From Duodenibacillus sp964509205 (GTDB taxonomy: Bacteria > Pseudomonadota > Gammaproteobacteria > Burkholderiales > Burkholderiaceae_F), in contig CAZDVW010000007.1 of NCBI GenBank assembly GCA_964509205.1, forward strand, positions 1 to 64,000: a stretch of 64,000 bases of DNA. The letters are read 5' to 3'. Below, one piece after another: positions 25,632-34,214 of the stretch; position 1 is the stretch's first letter, and each line of letters starts with the position of its first letter. Made by a program: the position numbers and the translations under genes. Under the pieces are notes generated by a model. It made no database searches. It was not told where the DNA came from and saw only the letters and a program-made list of their open reading frames with translations.

Positions 25632-26423
25632 CTAACGAATGATGCCTCGAGGACTCGAGACAACGAAATCGCGCATGTGTTCCAAAAGGGGCTTCACTTC
25701 ACAGGGAGCCGCCTCAACAATCGCATTGATTTCGGAGGCCGCATCCGCAATGAGGTTGCCCTCTCGGTAAATAGCGCGGTAAACGCTTTTAATCAATCCG
25801 ATGGTTTCCGAAGAAAATCCGCACCGACGAAGTCCGACAAGATTCAGTCCGTGCGGCAACGCCGGATTGCCGTTGCAGATCACGTAGGGCGGAACGTCCT
25901 TTGAAACGGCGGAAGCTCCGCCGACAAACGCATGCGTTCCGATGTGTACGAACTGATGCACTCCTGACTGACCGCCCAAAATCGCAAAGTCTTCCACGTG
26001 AACATGACCTGCCAATCCGCAGTTGTTCGCCAGAATGATGTCGTTGCCGACTCGACAGTCATGCGCCACATGGGCATTGGCCATCAAGAGGTTGCGAGAT
26101 CCGATCGTCGTGACGCCTTCGTCCTGAACCGTTCCTGTCGAGAGCGTGCAATGTTCGCGAATAACGTTGTCATCGCCGAGCGTCAAGCGCGTCGGTTCCG
26201 CATCGTACTTTTTATCCTGTGGATCGCAACCGACGGCTGCTCCGTGGTAGAAGTGATTGCGCTTGCCGATGGTTGTCACTCCCATGATGCTTACGCAGGA
26301 GTCCAGCACGCAACCCTCACCGATCTTGACATGCTCGCCAATCAAACAAAAAGGACCGATCACAACATCATCAGCGATCTCTGCTTTCGGATCAATAACG
26401 CTGGACGGATGAATTTTCGGCAT
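25632..26423 (-). CDS. lpxA: UDP-N-acetylglucosamine acyltransferase LpxA
   Basis: This 263-residue left-handed beta-helix protein carries many hexapeptide repeats (for example IGPFCLIGEHVKIGEGC). The catalytic His lies in NAHVAHDC, and the C-terminal helical domain (GLRRCGFSSE) is present. It adds the first 3-hydroxyacyl chain in lipid A synthesis. The usual fabZ gene between lpxD and lpxA is absent; the two are only 60 bp apart. Confidence 0.96.
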   Translation of the reverse strand: MPKIHPSSVIDPKAEIADDVVIGPFCLIGEHVKIGEGCVLDSCVSIMGVTTIGKRNHFYHGAAVGCDPQDKKYDAEPTRLTLGDDNVIREHCTLSTGTVQDEGVTTIGSRNLLMANAHVAHDCRVGNDIILANNCGLAGHVHVEDFAILGGQSGVHQFVHIGTHAFVGGASAVSKDVPPYVICNGNPALPHGLNLVGLRRCGFSSETIGLIKSVYRAIYREGNLIADAASEINAIVEAAPCEVKPLLEHMRDFVVSSPRGIIR

Positions 26424-26483
26424 AGTTTTCTCTAATTTCTCGGCGTGAATCTAAAACCTGCAAAATAGAATCTGACACAAATC

Positions 26484-27557
26484 CTATTTATCAGAACCCT
26501 TTAACTGCTCCATCTCTTCCCGAAGTGCTTTGATTTCGGCACGCATCTGACTTAAACGTTGAATCAAAATCATCGTACGCTCTGCGGCGACGCGTTCCTG
26601 CGCCGGGAAAACACCCATCATCGCCTTCGCCCCCTCTTGCCAGCGGCGAATGTTGCTTGAGGGACCGATTTGAACCATATCCGGAATCCGAATGTGTCCG
26701 TTAATATTCGAAGCGCCGCCGACCATGCAGTGGCTACCGATTGAAGTCGATCCCGCCACACCCGTGCAAGCCGCCATCACAGTGTGGCTACCGACTCTCA
26801 CGTTGTGCCCCAGCTGAATTTGATTGTCAAGCTTTGTCCCCGCACCGACAACCGTATTTTCGAGAGCGCCGCGGTCAACCGTCGTATTAGCACCGATCTC
26901 AACATCATCTTCGATGCGTACGGCACCGATCTGAGGAATCTTGACCCATTCCCCTGCAAAGGGGGCAAAACCGAAGCCGTCTGCACCGATGACGGCGCCG
27001 GAGTGAATGATCACGCGATTGCCGATTTGGCAGTCGTGGTACACGCTGGCATTCGCATAAACAATGGAATCGTCTCCGACGACAACATTTTCACCGATAT
27101 AGGCTCCGGGAAAAATGTGCACTCGCTCACCGATCCGGGCTCCGGCTTCGACAACCGCCAATGCATCAATTCGAGCGCTTGGCGCAATCGTTGCTTTTTC
27201 GGAAACGGCAGCCGTCGGAGAAATGCAGCCGTCTGCTCTCGGTTTCGCAAGCATCACCTGCAATGCCCACGCAAACCACGCATACGGGTTTTGCGTCACA
27301 ACGAGGGCTCGAGACGGATTTGTTCCGTACATCGCTTCGGCATCGTGCGCCGTAACAACAAGAACGCCCGCCTGACTTAATTTGGCGGCATCGCGCCATT
27401 TGCTCTGCGCCAAAAAGGCAACGTGTTCCGCCCTGGCATGTTCAAGCGGAGCAAATGAAAGGATTTCCTTATCTTCGGCTCCGCCGTAAAAGGTACTTGT
27501 CAGACGGTTGCGGGAAAGTCGAAGAATTTCACCGGCCAAATCACCAATTCTCAACAT
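26484..27557 (-). CDS. lpxD: UDP-3-O-acylglucosamine N-acyltransferase LpxD
   Basis: This 357-residue protein has an N-terminal uridine-binding domain (to about residue 100) and a hexapeptide beta-helix with repeats such as IHSGAVIGADGFGFAPFAGEW, which contains the family-typical GFGFA stretch. It also has the catalytic-His region QLGHNVRVG and a C-terminal helix. It adds the N-linked acyl chain, the third step of lipid A synthesis. It begins 12 bases after skp. Confidence 0.95.
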   Translation of the reverse strand: MLRIGDLAGEILRLSRNRLTSTFYGGAEDKEILSFAPLEHARAEHVAFLAQSKWRDAAKLSQAGVLVVTAHDAEAMYGTNPSRALVVTQNPYAWFAWALQVMLAKPRADGCISPTAAVSEKATIAPSARIDALAVVEAGARIGERVHIFPGAYIGENVVVGDDSIVYANASVYHDCQIGNRVIIHSGAVIGADGFGFAPFAGEWVKIPQIGAVRIEDDVEIGANTTVDRGALENTVVGAGTKLDNQIQLGHNVRVGSHTVMAACTGVAGSTSIGSHCMVGGASNINGHIRIPDMVQIGPSSNIRRWQEGAKAMMGVFPAQERVAAERTMILIQRLSQMRAEIKALREEMEQLKGSDK

Positions 27558-27569
27558 GAAATCACCCGA

Positions 27570-28076
27570 CTATTTGGTCTTTTTCTTATCCAGCTTAGCG
27601 ATGACCTGCTCGGTGATGTCGATCTTGGAATTTGCCCAGACCGGATCCTGAATGATCACGTCATACTTTTCAGTCGTAGCGATTTCCTGAATAATTTTCA
27701 CAGCCTGCGAAAGGATGATCTGCGCCTCTTCGTTGCTCCTTTGATTGCGCTCTTCAACAAGAGCACGCTGCTTGCGGGCGATATCGCGCTCGCTCTCAGC
27801 GAGTTCATTGCGCTGCTTGAGTCGCTCGGACTCGGTCATGATCGCACTGTCTTTTTCAAACTTTGACGCACGATTCTTAAACGAGCGCATTAAGCGATTG
27901 ACTTCTTCTTCGCGAGGCTTGAAATACTGTTGCAACTTCTTTTGTGCCGCCACCGCTGTCTCAGACTGCGAAAGAATCTTTTGCGGATTCACGACACCAA
28001 TCTTGCTGTCGGCCGCAGAAGCGGCTCCGGCAAAAACGGCTGAACAAGCCAAAGCAATCAGAACTTTTTTAAACAT
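27570..28076 (-). CDS. skp: Periplasmic chaperone Skp/OmpH
   Basis: This 168-residue protein has a signal peptide (cleavage near GAASA) and a long charged coiled coil (about residues 40-130, rich in E, K, R and Q) that forms the tentacles of the Skp trimer. It escorts unfolded outer-membrane proteins to the Bam complex. It lies between bamA and lpxD in the canonical order, with GAGGTAG upstream of the ATG. Confidence 0.92.
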   Translation of the reverse strand: MFKKVLIALACSAVFAGAASAADSKIGVVNPQKILSQSETAVAAQKKLQQYFKPREEEVNRLMRSFKNRASKFEKDSAIMTESERLKQRNELAESERDIARKQRALVEERNQRSNEEAQIILSQAVKIIQEIATTEKYDVIIQDPVWANSKIDITEQVIAKLDKKKTK

Positions 28077-28112
28077 AAATAACTACCTCTTTTCATCAAA
28101 GACAGCAAAAAT

Positions 28113-30461
28113 TTAGAACCCCGTACCAATCTGGAACTGGAAGCGTTCCGTCTTGTCCCCTTTCTTCTTGTTGATGGGGAAGGCCAAAGAAAACTTCAAA
28201 GGTCCGAGCGGAGAAATCCACGCTACGCCGAGACCCCACGAGTAACGCAAATCGCTGAAATCCATTTTCTGCCGCTTGTAGCTGTTGACACCTGTCGGCT
28301 CATAGCCCCAAACGGTACCGGCATCGAAGAATACAAGTCCGCGAAGCGTTTTATCCGCTCCCGGCAGCGGCGTCATCAACTCGGCGGAAAACACAACCTG
28401 TCTGTCGCCGCCCAAATTGTCGTCATTTCCCAAATCACGCGGACCGAGCGAAGAACTTTCAAATCCGCGAACCGATCCGATGCCGCCGGCATAGAAGTTT
28501 TTAAAGAACGGATAAATTTTATTGCCGTACGTATCCCCATATCCGAACTGCGCATTGAGGCCCAATGTCCAATTTTTGGAAAGAGGAACATACTGCGTGA
28601 ACTGGTACGTAGCGCGATAGTAGCGCAAATCGAACGCCGGCAAACTGACTTCGCCGCTAAAACGCTGGTAGCGGCCTCGAGTCGGCGCAAGAGGATTGTC
28701 TCGGCTGTCTCGCGCCCAACCGACGGTAAGCAAAGCGGCCTTCGATGTTTTGCCGAACTCATCGACATACTTGAAGTAGCGATACGGAGAAGCTTTGTAC
28801 GCACCGGAGATGGCTTCGGCCTCCGTTCCGCGCAACGTCACTTTCGTTGCTTCAACCTTCGCGCCAAAGTAGATAGTATCCAATTCCGTCACCGGAACGC
28901 CGAAATCAATACCGCCGCCCAACGTTTCGTACGCCACGTTGGAAACATCGAGTTCATCCAAGTCCGTGCGACGGTCATACACTTCCCAGTTGCGGCTGAT
29001 ACCCTCCGGCGTGATGTAAGGCTCGCCGAGACTGGCCGCAATCGTTCTCTGACTCTTACTCGTATTCACGTCAATGGAGAAAGCGTTTCCGGTGCCGAAA
29101 ATGTTGTTCTGAGCAAATCCTGCCGAAAGAATGACGCCGTCGTCCGTTGAGTAACCGGCACCCAAAGAAATCGATCCGGTCGGACGCTCTTTGACCTTGA
29201 CCTCAAGATCGACCTGATCCCGCGTGCCTTCGACCGGCAAATGATTGATTTCAACGTTTTCAAAGTACCCGAGGCGGTCAATACGATCTCGCGACAACTT
29301 CACCTTGTCGCTGTTAAACCAAGCCGACTCGTACTGACGGATTTCACGGCGAATGACAATATCGCGCGTGCGCGAGTTGCCGACGACGTTGACATGGCGC
29401 ACGTAAGCACGACGCCCCGGATCAATCATGAAAACAACGTGAACTTTGTGCGTTGCCGGATCCGTCACCGGATTGGGCAATGCCGAACAAAAGGCATAAC
29501 CGAGCGCGGAGAATTGTTCCGTGATTTTCTTGCTGACTTCGTTAATCCGTTCGGCGTTATAGGTCGAACCCGTCTTGATTTCTTTAATAAGGGGCTCGAT
29601 TTCAGCCTCAAGACCCAGCATGTCGCCTGAGAGACTCACCTTGTCAATCTGGTACTTCTCGCCCTCGGAAAGGTTGATCGTAATGTAGATATCCGACTTG
29701 TTTGGGGCAACGGAAACCTGCGTGCTGTCGATCTTGAAATCCAGATAACCCTGATTCATGTAAAAACTGCGCAAGCTTTCTAAGTCAGCCGCCAGTTTTT
29801 CGCGCGAGTACATATCACGCTTTGTGTAAAAACTTGACCAGACGCGCTCATGCAGCTGCATCTGATCGAGAAGGTCATCTGCATCGAAAACGCGATTCCC
29901 GACAAAACGAATTTCCTTAATGGAACTTGCCGACCCTTCGTTCACGTTGATCGACACCTTCAGTCGATTGCGTTCAACCGGCGTTGTCGTCTTATCGACG
30001 ATAACGCCGTAAAACCCTTTCGAAAGGTACATACGGCGCATTTCCTGCTCTGCGCGGTCTAAGACGGAGCTGTCAAAGATTCGGCCTTCTGCCAAGCCGA
30101 CATCCCTGAGGCTCTTCAAAGCGGCATCTTTATCGAAGGCCTTTACGCCGCTGATCTCAATGGCGGCAACAGCCGGGCGTTCTGTTACCGAAATAACAAG
30201 GACGTCCCCTTCACTTGAAAGACTGACGTCACGAAACAATCCGGACGCGTACAAATCGTGAATCGCCTCCGACCCCCTCTCGGGCGTGTATTCGTCACCG
30301 ACTTGAAACGGAAGGTGAGAAAACACCGTTCCGGGTTCTGTTCTCTGGATGCCTTCAATACGAATATCCTTGATCGTGAATATCTGCGCCAAAACGCTTG
30401 AACCCAACATGGTCAAGAACGCAGCCACCACCGTCTGCTTGAATGCTTTACGTATTCTCAT
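28113..30461 (-). CDS. bamA: Outer membrane protein assembly factor BamA
   Basis: This 782-residue Omp85 protein has a signal peptide, five POTRA domains (starting IKDIRIEGIQRTEPGTVF) and a C-terminal 16-strand barrel. It includes GGIGSVRGFESSSLGPRD with the VRGF lid-loop motif, and ends QFQIGTGF with the terminal phenylalanine. It inserts beta-barrel proteins into the outer membrane and is essential. It is followed by skp at 36 bp. Confidence 0.97.
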   Translation of the reverse strand: MRIRKAFKQTVVAAFLTMLGSSVLAQIFTIKDIRIEGIQRTEPGTVFSHLPFQVGDEYTPERGSEAIHDLYASGLFRDVSLSSEGDVLVISVTERPAVAAIEISGVKAFDKDAALKSLRDVGLAEGRIFDSSVLDRAEQEMRRMYLSKGFYGVIVDKTTTPVERNRLKVSINVNEGSASSIKEIRFVGNRVFDADDLLDQMQLHERVWSSFYTKRDMYSREKLAADLESLRSFYMNQGYLDFKIDSTQVSVAPNKSDIYITINLSEGEKYQIDKVSLSGDMLGLEAEIEPLIKEIKTGSTYNAERINEVSKKITEQFSALGYAFCSALPNPVTDPATHKVHVVFMIDPGRRAYVRHVNVVGNSRTRDIVIRREIRQYESAWFNSDKVKLSRDRIDRLGYFENVEINHLPVEGTRDQVDLEVKVKERPTGSISLGAGYSTDDGVILSAGFAQNNIFGTGNAFSIDVNTSKSQRTIAASLGEPYITPEGISRNWEVYDRRTDLDELDVSNVAYETLGGGIDFGVPVTELDTIYFGAKVEATKVTLRGTEAEAISGAYKASPYRYFKYVDEFGKTSKAALLTVGWARDSRDNPLAPTRGRYQRFSGEVSLPAFDLRYYRATYQFTQYVPLSKNWTLGLNAQFGYGDTYGNKIYPFFKNFYAGGIGSVRGFESSSLGPRDLGNDDNLGGDRQVVFSAELMTPLPGADKTLRGLVFFDAGTVWGYEPTGVNSYKRQKMDFSDLRYSWGLGVAWISPLGPLKFSLAFPINKKKGDKTERFQFQIGTGF

Positions 30462-30528
30462 CGTTTCTAAATCTCAATCAACAGAACCCCGCCCCGGGCT
30501 AATGCTCAGACCGGGCATCATTTGACCG

Positions 30529-31884
30529 CTAGTCTAACTGAAAAAAACCGACGACATCGTTAAAAATTGCAAGCCCCATCAGGCAAAGAACAAATGCAAT
30601 GCCGATTCGAGTCAAAATTGCCGAAACCATCTTCGTCGGTCGCATCCCCGTTATGAGTTCCCAAACGTAAAGAACCGCATGACCGCCGTCCAGCAACGGA
30701 ACCGGCAGAAGGTTCAATATTCCGAGACTCACGGAAAGGAGAGCCAAGAAACTGATAAAGGCGTAGGCACCGATTTGAAGCGTCTTTCCGGCTAAGGTTC
30801 CGATCGTAACCGGACCTCCGACCGATTTAAGACTTTCTTTGCCTTCAATCATTCGCCAAATTCCGCCTGCGGTCATTGAAGCAAATCCATAGACCTGTCG
30901 AACGCCCATCCACATCGCCTCGGCCGGGTTATGCCGAACAAAGACCGTTGACGGAATGCTTGCAAGCGTTGCTCCGATCCGCAATACCTCTTCGCCGGAA
31001 TCGAGTTTTGTCAGTTTCGGACGAATGGAAAGTTCCCGCTCTTGTCCGCTTTCGGCCTCTCGAATGCGCAATTGAATCGGCTTTGAAGCACTGGCGCGAA
31101 TCACATCAATAACAGACTGAGCATCGGCAACGGCGCGTCCGTTTAACCGGAGGATTGCATCCCCCGATTTGAGACCCGCCGCTTCAGCGGCAGAATCCTT
31201 CTCAACGCGGCCGACTAAGATCGACTCAATGTGCGGCACCAAACCGAACATCGCCGTCTTCCCTTTTGTTTCTTCGGAAGACTCTTCTGCGTAAAAATCC
31301 ACCCAACGACTGGCTCCGGAAGCCGATTCAAACTGCACGCTGATTCTTTCTTTCGGCGCAAGGCCTGAAAGAAGGCGATGCGCCTGAGAAAACGTCTCGA
31401 TCGAATCCTCTCCGATGCGTTTAATTGTCCATCCGTCTTCAACACCCTGACGTTCTGCCTGAGACCCGACTGCGGGAAGACCGACCTTGGGTGCAATCTC
31501 CTGCCCGCCGTACATGGCCAAACCGGCATAAAGGACGGCAGCAAATACTAGATTCATGACCGGACCGGCCAAAACGATGAGAAGGCGTTTTTTTACATCG
31601 GCATTTTCAAACGCATGCGCCCAATCAAATTGCCTGCCCGGATAGTCTTTCTCCAAACTTTCCTTTTCTTCGAAAGAAAGCATCTTGACGTAGCCGCCGA
31701 GCGGAATCGACGAAAGACGCCATTCACATCCCCGCTTGTCCGTATAACGAAACAGAACTGAACCAAAACCGAGCGAAAAAGCAAGCACCGAAACGCCGCA
31801 AAGTCTGGCAACGATGTAGTGTCCCCATTCGTGAACCACGATGAGAATGGCAATCGCAAGGAAAAAACCGATAAATCCTGACAT
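30529..31884 (-). CDS. rseP: Site-2 metalloprotease RseP
   Basis: This 451-residue inner-membrane zinc protease has HEWGHYIVA in the first membrane segment, two tandem periplasmic PDZ domains (about residues 120-300) and the second metal motif LNLLPVPLLDGGH near the C-terminus. It performs the intramembrane step of sigma-E activation and clears signal-peptide remnants. It lies between dxr and bamA as in other proteobacteria. Confidence 0.96.
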   Translation of the reverse strand: MSGFIGFFLAIAILIVVHEWGHYIVARLCGVSVLAFSLGFGSVLFRYTDKRGCEWRLSSIPLGGYVKMLSFEEKESLEKDYPGRQFDWAHAFENADVKKRLLIVLAGPVMNLVFAAVLYAGLAMYGGQEIAPKVGLPAVGSQAERQGVEDGWTIKRIGEDSIETFSQAHRLLSGLAPKERISVQFESASGASRWVDFYAEESSEETKGKTAMFGLVPHIESILVGRVEKDSAAEAAGLKSGDAILRLNGRAVADAQSVIDVIRASASKPIQLRIREAESGQERELSIRPKLTKLDSGEEVLRIGATLASIPSTVFVRHNPAEAMWMGVRQVYGFASMTAGGIWRMIEGKESLKSVGGPVTIGTLAGKTLQIGAYAFISFLALLSVSLGILNLLPVPLLDGGHAVLYVWELITGMRPTKMVSAILTRIGIAFVLCLMGLAIFNDVVGFFQLD

Positions 31885-31899
31885 ACGACGTCTGCTTTC

Positions 31900-33072
31900 C
31901 TACCGAGTTTTCATAATCATTTCATGGGTACGAACGCGCGCAAGGGCATCAGCCTGAAGGATATCCTCCAAACTTTCCGGTGCGGGTCCCTGCATGGCCT
32001 CAAGCATCTTTTGACACACTTGCGCAATTTCTGTAAATCGAATACGACGATCCAAAAAGGCGCCGACGGCAATTTCATTGGCCGCATTCAGGACAATGGA
32101 GGCAATCCCTCCGGTCCTCAGCGTCTCATAGGCAGCGCAAAGAAGCGGAAAACGCTCCGTATCCGGGGCTTCGAACGTCAAATTGGAAAGTTTTGTGAAG
32201 TCAAGACGGTCTTCAATCCCGGAAATCCGCTCAGGGTATCCTAAGCAATACGCAATCGCCAGCCGCATATCCGTCGGTCCCATCTGAGCCAGAACGGATC
32301 CGTCTGAAAACTCCACCATGGAATGGACGACAGACTGCGGATGAACAACAACACGGATATTTTCCGGAACGACATTAAATAAATACCGAGCCTCAATGAC
32401 TTCGAAGCCCTTGTTCATTAACGTTGCTGAATCAATGCTGATCTTTTTCCCCATTGACCAGGTCGGATGACAAAGAGCCACTTCCGGCGTCACTTCAGAC
32501 AAATCCAAGTCGCGTCTGTCACGAAAAGGCCCCCCGGAGCACGTCAGCCAAATCTTCGCTTTCTTACGCTCGTCAGCTGAAGCTCCCTGCAAACATTGAA
32601 AAATTGCATTGTGCTCGCTGTCGACCGGCAAAAGTTGAGCGCCGCCGCGAGAAACCGCCTGCATCAAGAGTGCGCCGCCGCAGACAACGCTTTCCTTATT
32701 AGCCAACAGCAAGCGTTTCCCGGCTTGAGCGGCGGCAAAGCTCGGTGCAAGACCGGCCGCTCCCACTATCGCCTGGATCACAACGTCCGTCTCAGCATCG
32801 GCCGCCAATTGTGCGATTGCATCGGAACCTGCTACGACCTCAATATCCGACAATCCCCTGAAACGAAGCGCTTCCTTTAGCGCAAGTGCTTGTGACTTAT
32901 CAGCAATCCCGACAATCTCCGGATGGTACTTTGCTGCCAATTCAGCCAACTCCTTGACGCGAGTGCCGGCCGCAAGCGATCGAATGCGGAAACGTTCCGG
33001 ATAGCGTGAAAGCACTTTAAGAGAGCTGATGCCGATCGATCCGGTCGCCCCCAGAACAGCCACTCGTTGCAT
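31900..33072 (-). CDS. dxr: 1-deoxy-D-xylulose 5-phosphate reductoisomerase
   Basis: This 390-residue enzyme of the MEP isoprenoid pathway makes MEP from DXP with NADPH. It has the N-terminal nucleotide motif GATGSIGISSLKVL, LLANKESVV, the substrate/metal region PVDSEHNAIFQCL, and SMGKKISIDSATLMNKGFEVIEA. Its substrate pathway feeds undecaprenyl phosphate made by UppS, encoded about 11 kb away in this rearranged cluster rather than two genes upstream. Confidence 0.96.
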   Translation of the reverse strand: MQRVAVLGATGSIGISSLKVLSRYPERFRIRSLAAGTRVKELAELAAKYHPEIVGIADKSQALALKEALRFRGLSDIEVVAGSDAIAQLAADAETDVVIQAIVGAAGLAPSFAAAQAGKRLLLANKESVVCGGALLMQAVSRGGAQLLPVDSEHNAIFQCLQGASADERKKAKIWLTCSGGPFRDRRDLDLSEVTPEVALCHPTWSMGKKISIDSATLMNKGFEVIEARYLFNVVPENIRVVVHPQSVVHSMVEFSDGSVLAQMGPTDMRLAIAYCLGYPERISGIEDRLDFTKLSNLTFEAPDTERFPLLCAAYETLRTGGIASIVLNAANEIAVGAFLDRRIRFTEIAQVCQKMLEAMQGPAPESLEDILQADALARVRTHEMIMKTR

Positions 33073-33077
33073 ACCAA

Positions 33078-34214
33078 TTATTTTCCTTTGCTTTTAAGCG
33101 TAATCAGTGCAATCTCATTGCTCGTGCCGATCCGTTGCATGAATCCGGTCCAAAGACCGGTTCCCGAGTGCACATAAAGGGCCATGCGGTGTCCGGAATC
33201 TGAAACCACTGTGTACAGTCCGCGAACAAAGCCTTCATTAAAAATAGCGACGGCAATCGACCACAGGTACGTTTGACCGCCGTGCGTGTGTCCGCTCAAC
33301 ATCAGATCAACACCGGAGTTCGACAACTCAGAGGCTAACCTCGGCTGGTGAGCCAAAGCCAGTGTAAAGGCATCCGGAGCTCCTTTCAGAGCTTTTTCAG
33401 GATCAGGCTCTTCTCTGTTAAAACGACCGGCTCCGCGATCCGTTAAACCGACAATCACAAACGGTGTCCCATGATACTGAAGAACGGAATGTTCATTTCG
33501 AAGAAGACGCATTCCAAAAAGGGGAAGTTGCCGCATCCAACCGTCATAGTCAGCATAATGCTCGTGGTTTCCCTCGCAGGCAAACACTCCGAGAGGAGCC
33601 TGAAGTTTTCTTAAAGCCGCCAGTTCCCGAGCGCGCCTTTGAACCGTTGCATCCACAAAATCGCCCGTCACAACAATCAAATCAGCGTGAAGGTCATTGG
33701 TTTTTTTAACAATTCTCTCCAAACGATCCGGGCCGAATACATTGGCCTGATGTAAATCGGAAAGTTGTGCAATGCGCAGTCCGTCCAGTGGCGCCGGAAG
33801 ATTGTCGATTTCAACGGAAACAGTGTGAACAATCGGATCTTTAAAGGCATTGAACTGGGCAAAGGCACTGACTAGAACCGCACTCAAAAAGAGAATACAG
33901 ACGGTTCTTTTAGAGGAAAGAAACGTCTTTCGTTTGCCGAAAATGAAAAGCAGGACGATTGCGGCGTCTCGCAACAAAAAGAATATCGCACACTGCAAAA
34001 GAGCCAAAAGGAAAAATTCCCCGACAAGCATCGGATAAAGTCCGAGTGTCGGAGAAATGATGCCGCCTCCGAAAAATTCCACGACAAGCGGAAACAAGCC
34101 GCCCGCCAAAAGAAGGAGGAAGAAAAGAAGTCGTCCGTTGCGGCGGCAGTTCGGCCAAACAACCCGTATCAGCAAATACAAAGCCAGAAAAGGAACAATC
34201 GTAAAAATCATCAT
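33078..34214 (-). CDS. Membrane-anchored calcineurin-like metallophosphoesterase
   Basis: This 378-residue protein has about four N-terminal hydrophobic helices followed by a metallophosphoesterase domain. All metal-site motifs are present: AQLSDLHQ, VVTGDFVD, CEGNHEHY and LSGHTHGGQ. It resembles the YaeI/YkuE group. The ATG at 34214 overlaps the kinase stop by ATGA and has AGAGG upstream; the longer in-frame form is rejected. The substrate is unknown. Being five genes from lpxDAB, a role in lipid A precursor hydrolysis (like LpxG) is possible but unproven. Confidence 0.82.
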   Translation of the reverse strand: MMIFTIVPFLALYLLIRVVWPNCRRNGRLLFFLLLLAGGLFPLVVEFFGGGIISPTLGLYPMLVGEFFLLALLQCAIFFLLRDAAIVLLFIFGKRKTFLSSKRTVCILFLSAVLVSAFAQFNAFKDPIVHTVSVEIDNLPAPLDGLRIAQLSDLHQANVFGPDRLERIVKKTNDLHADLIVVTGDFVDATVQRRARELAALRKLQAPLGVFACEGNHEHYADYDGWMRQLPLFGMRLLRNEHSVLQYHGTPFVIVGLTDRGAGRFNREEPDPEKALKGAPDAFTLALAHQPRLASELSNSGVDLMLSGHTHGGQTYLWSIAVAIFNEGFVRGLYTVVSDSGHRMALYVHSGTGLWTGFMQRIGTSNEIALITLKSKGK

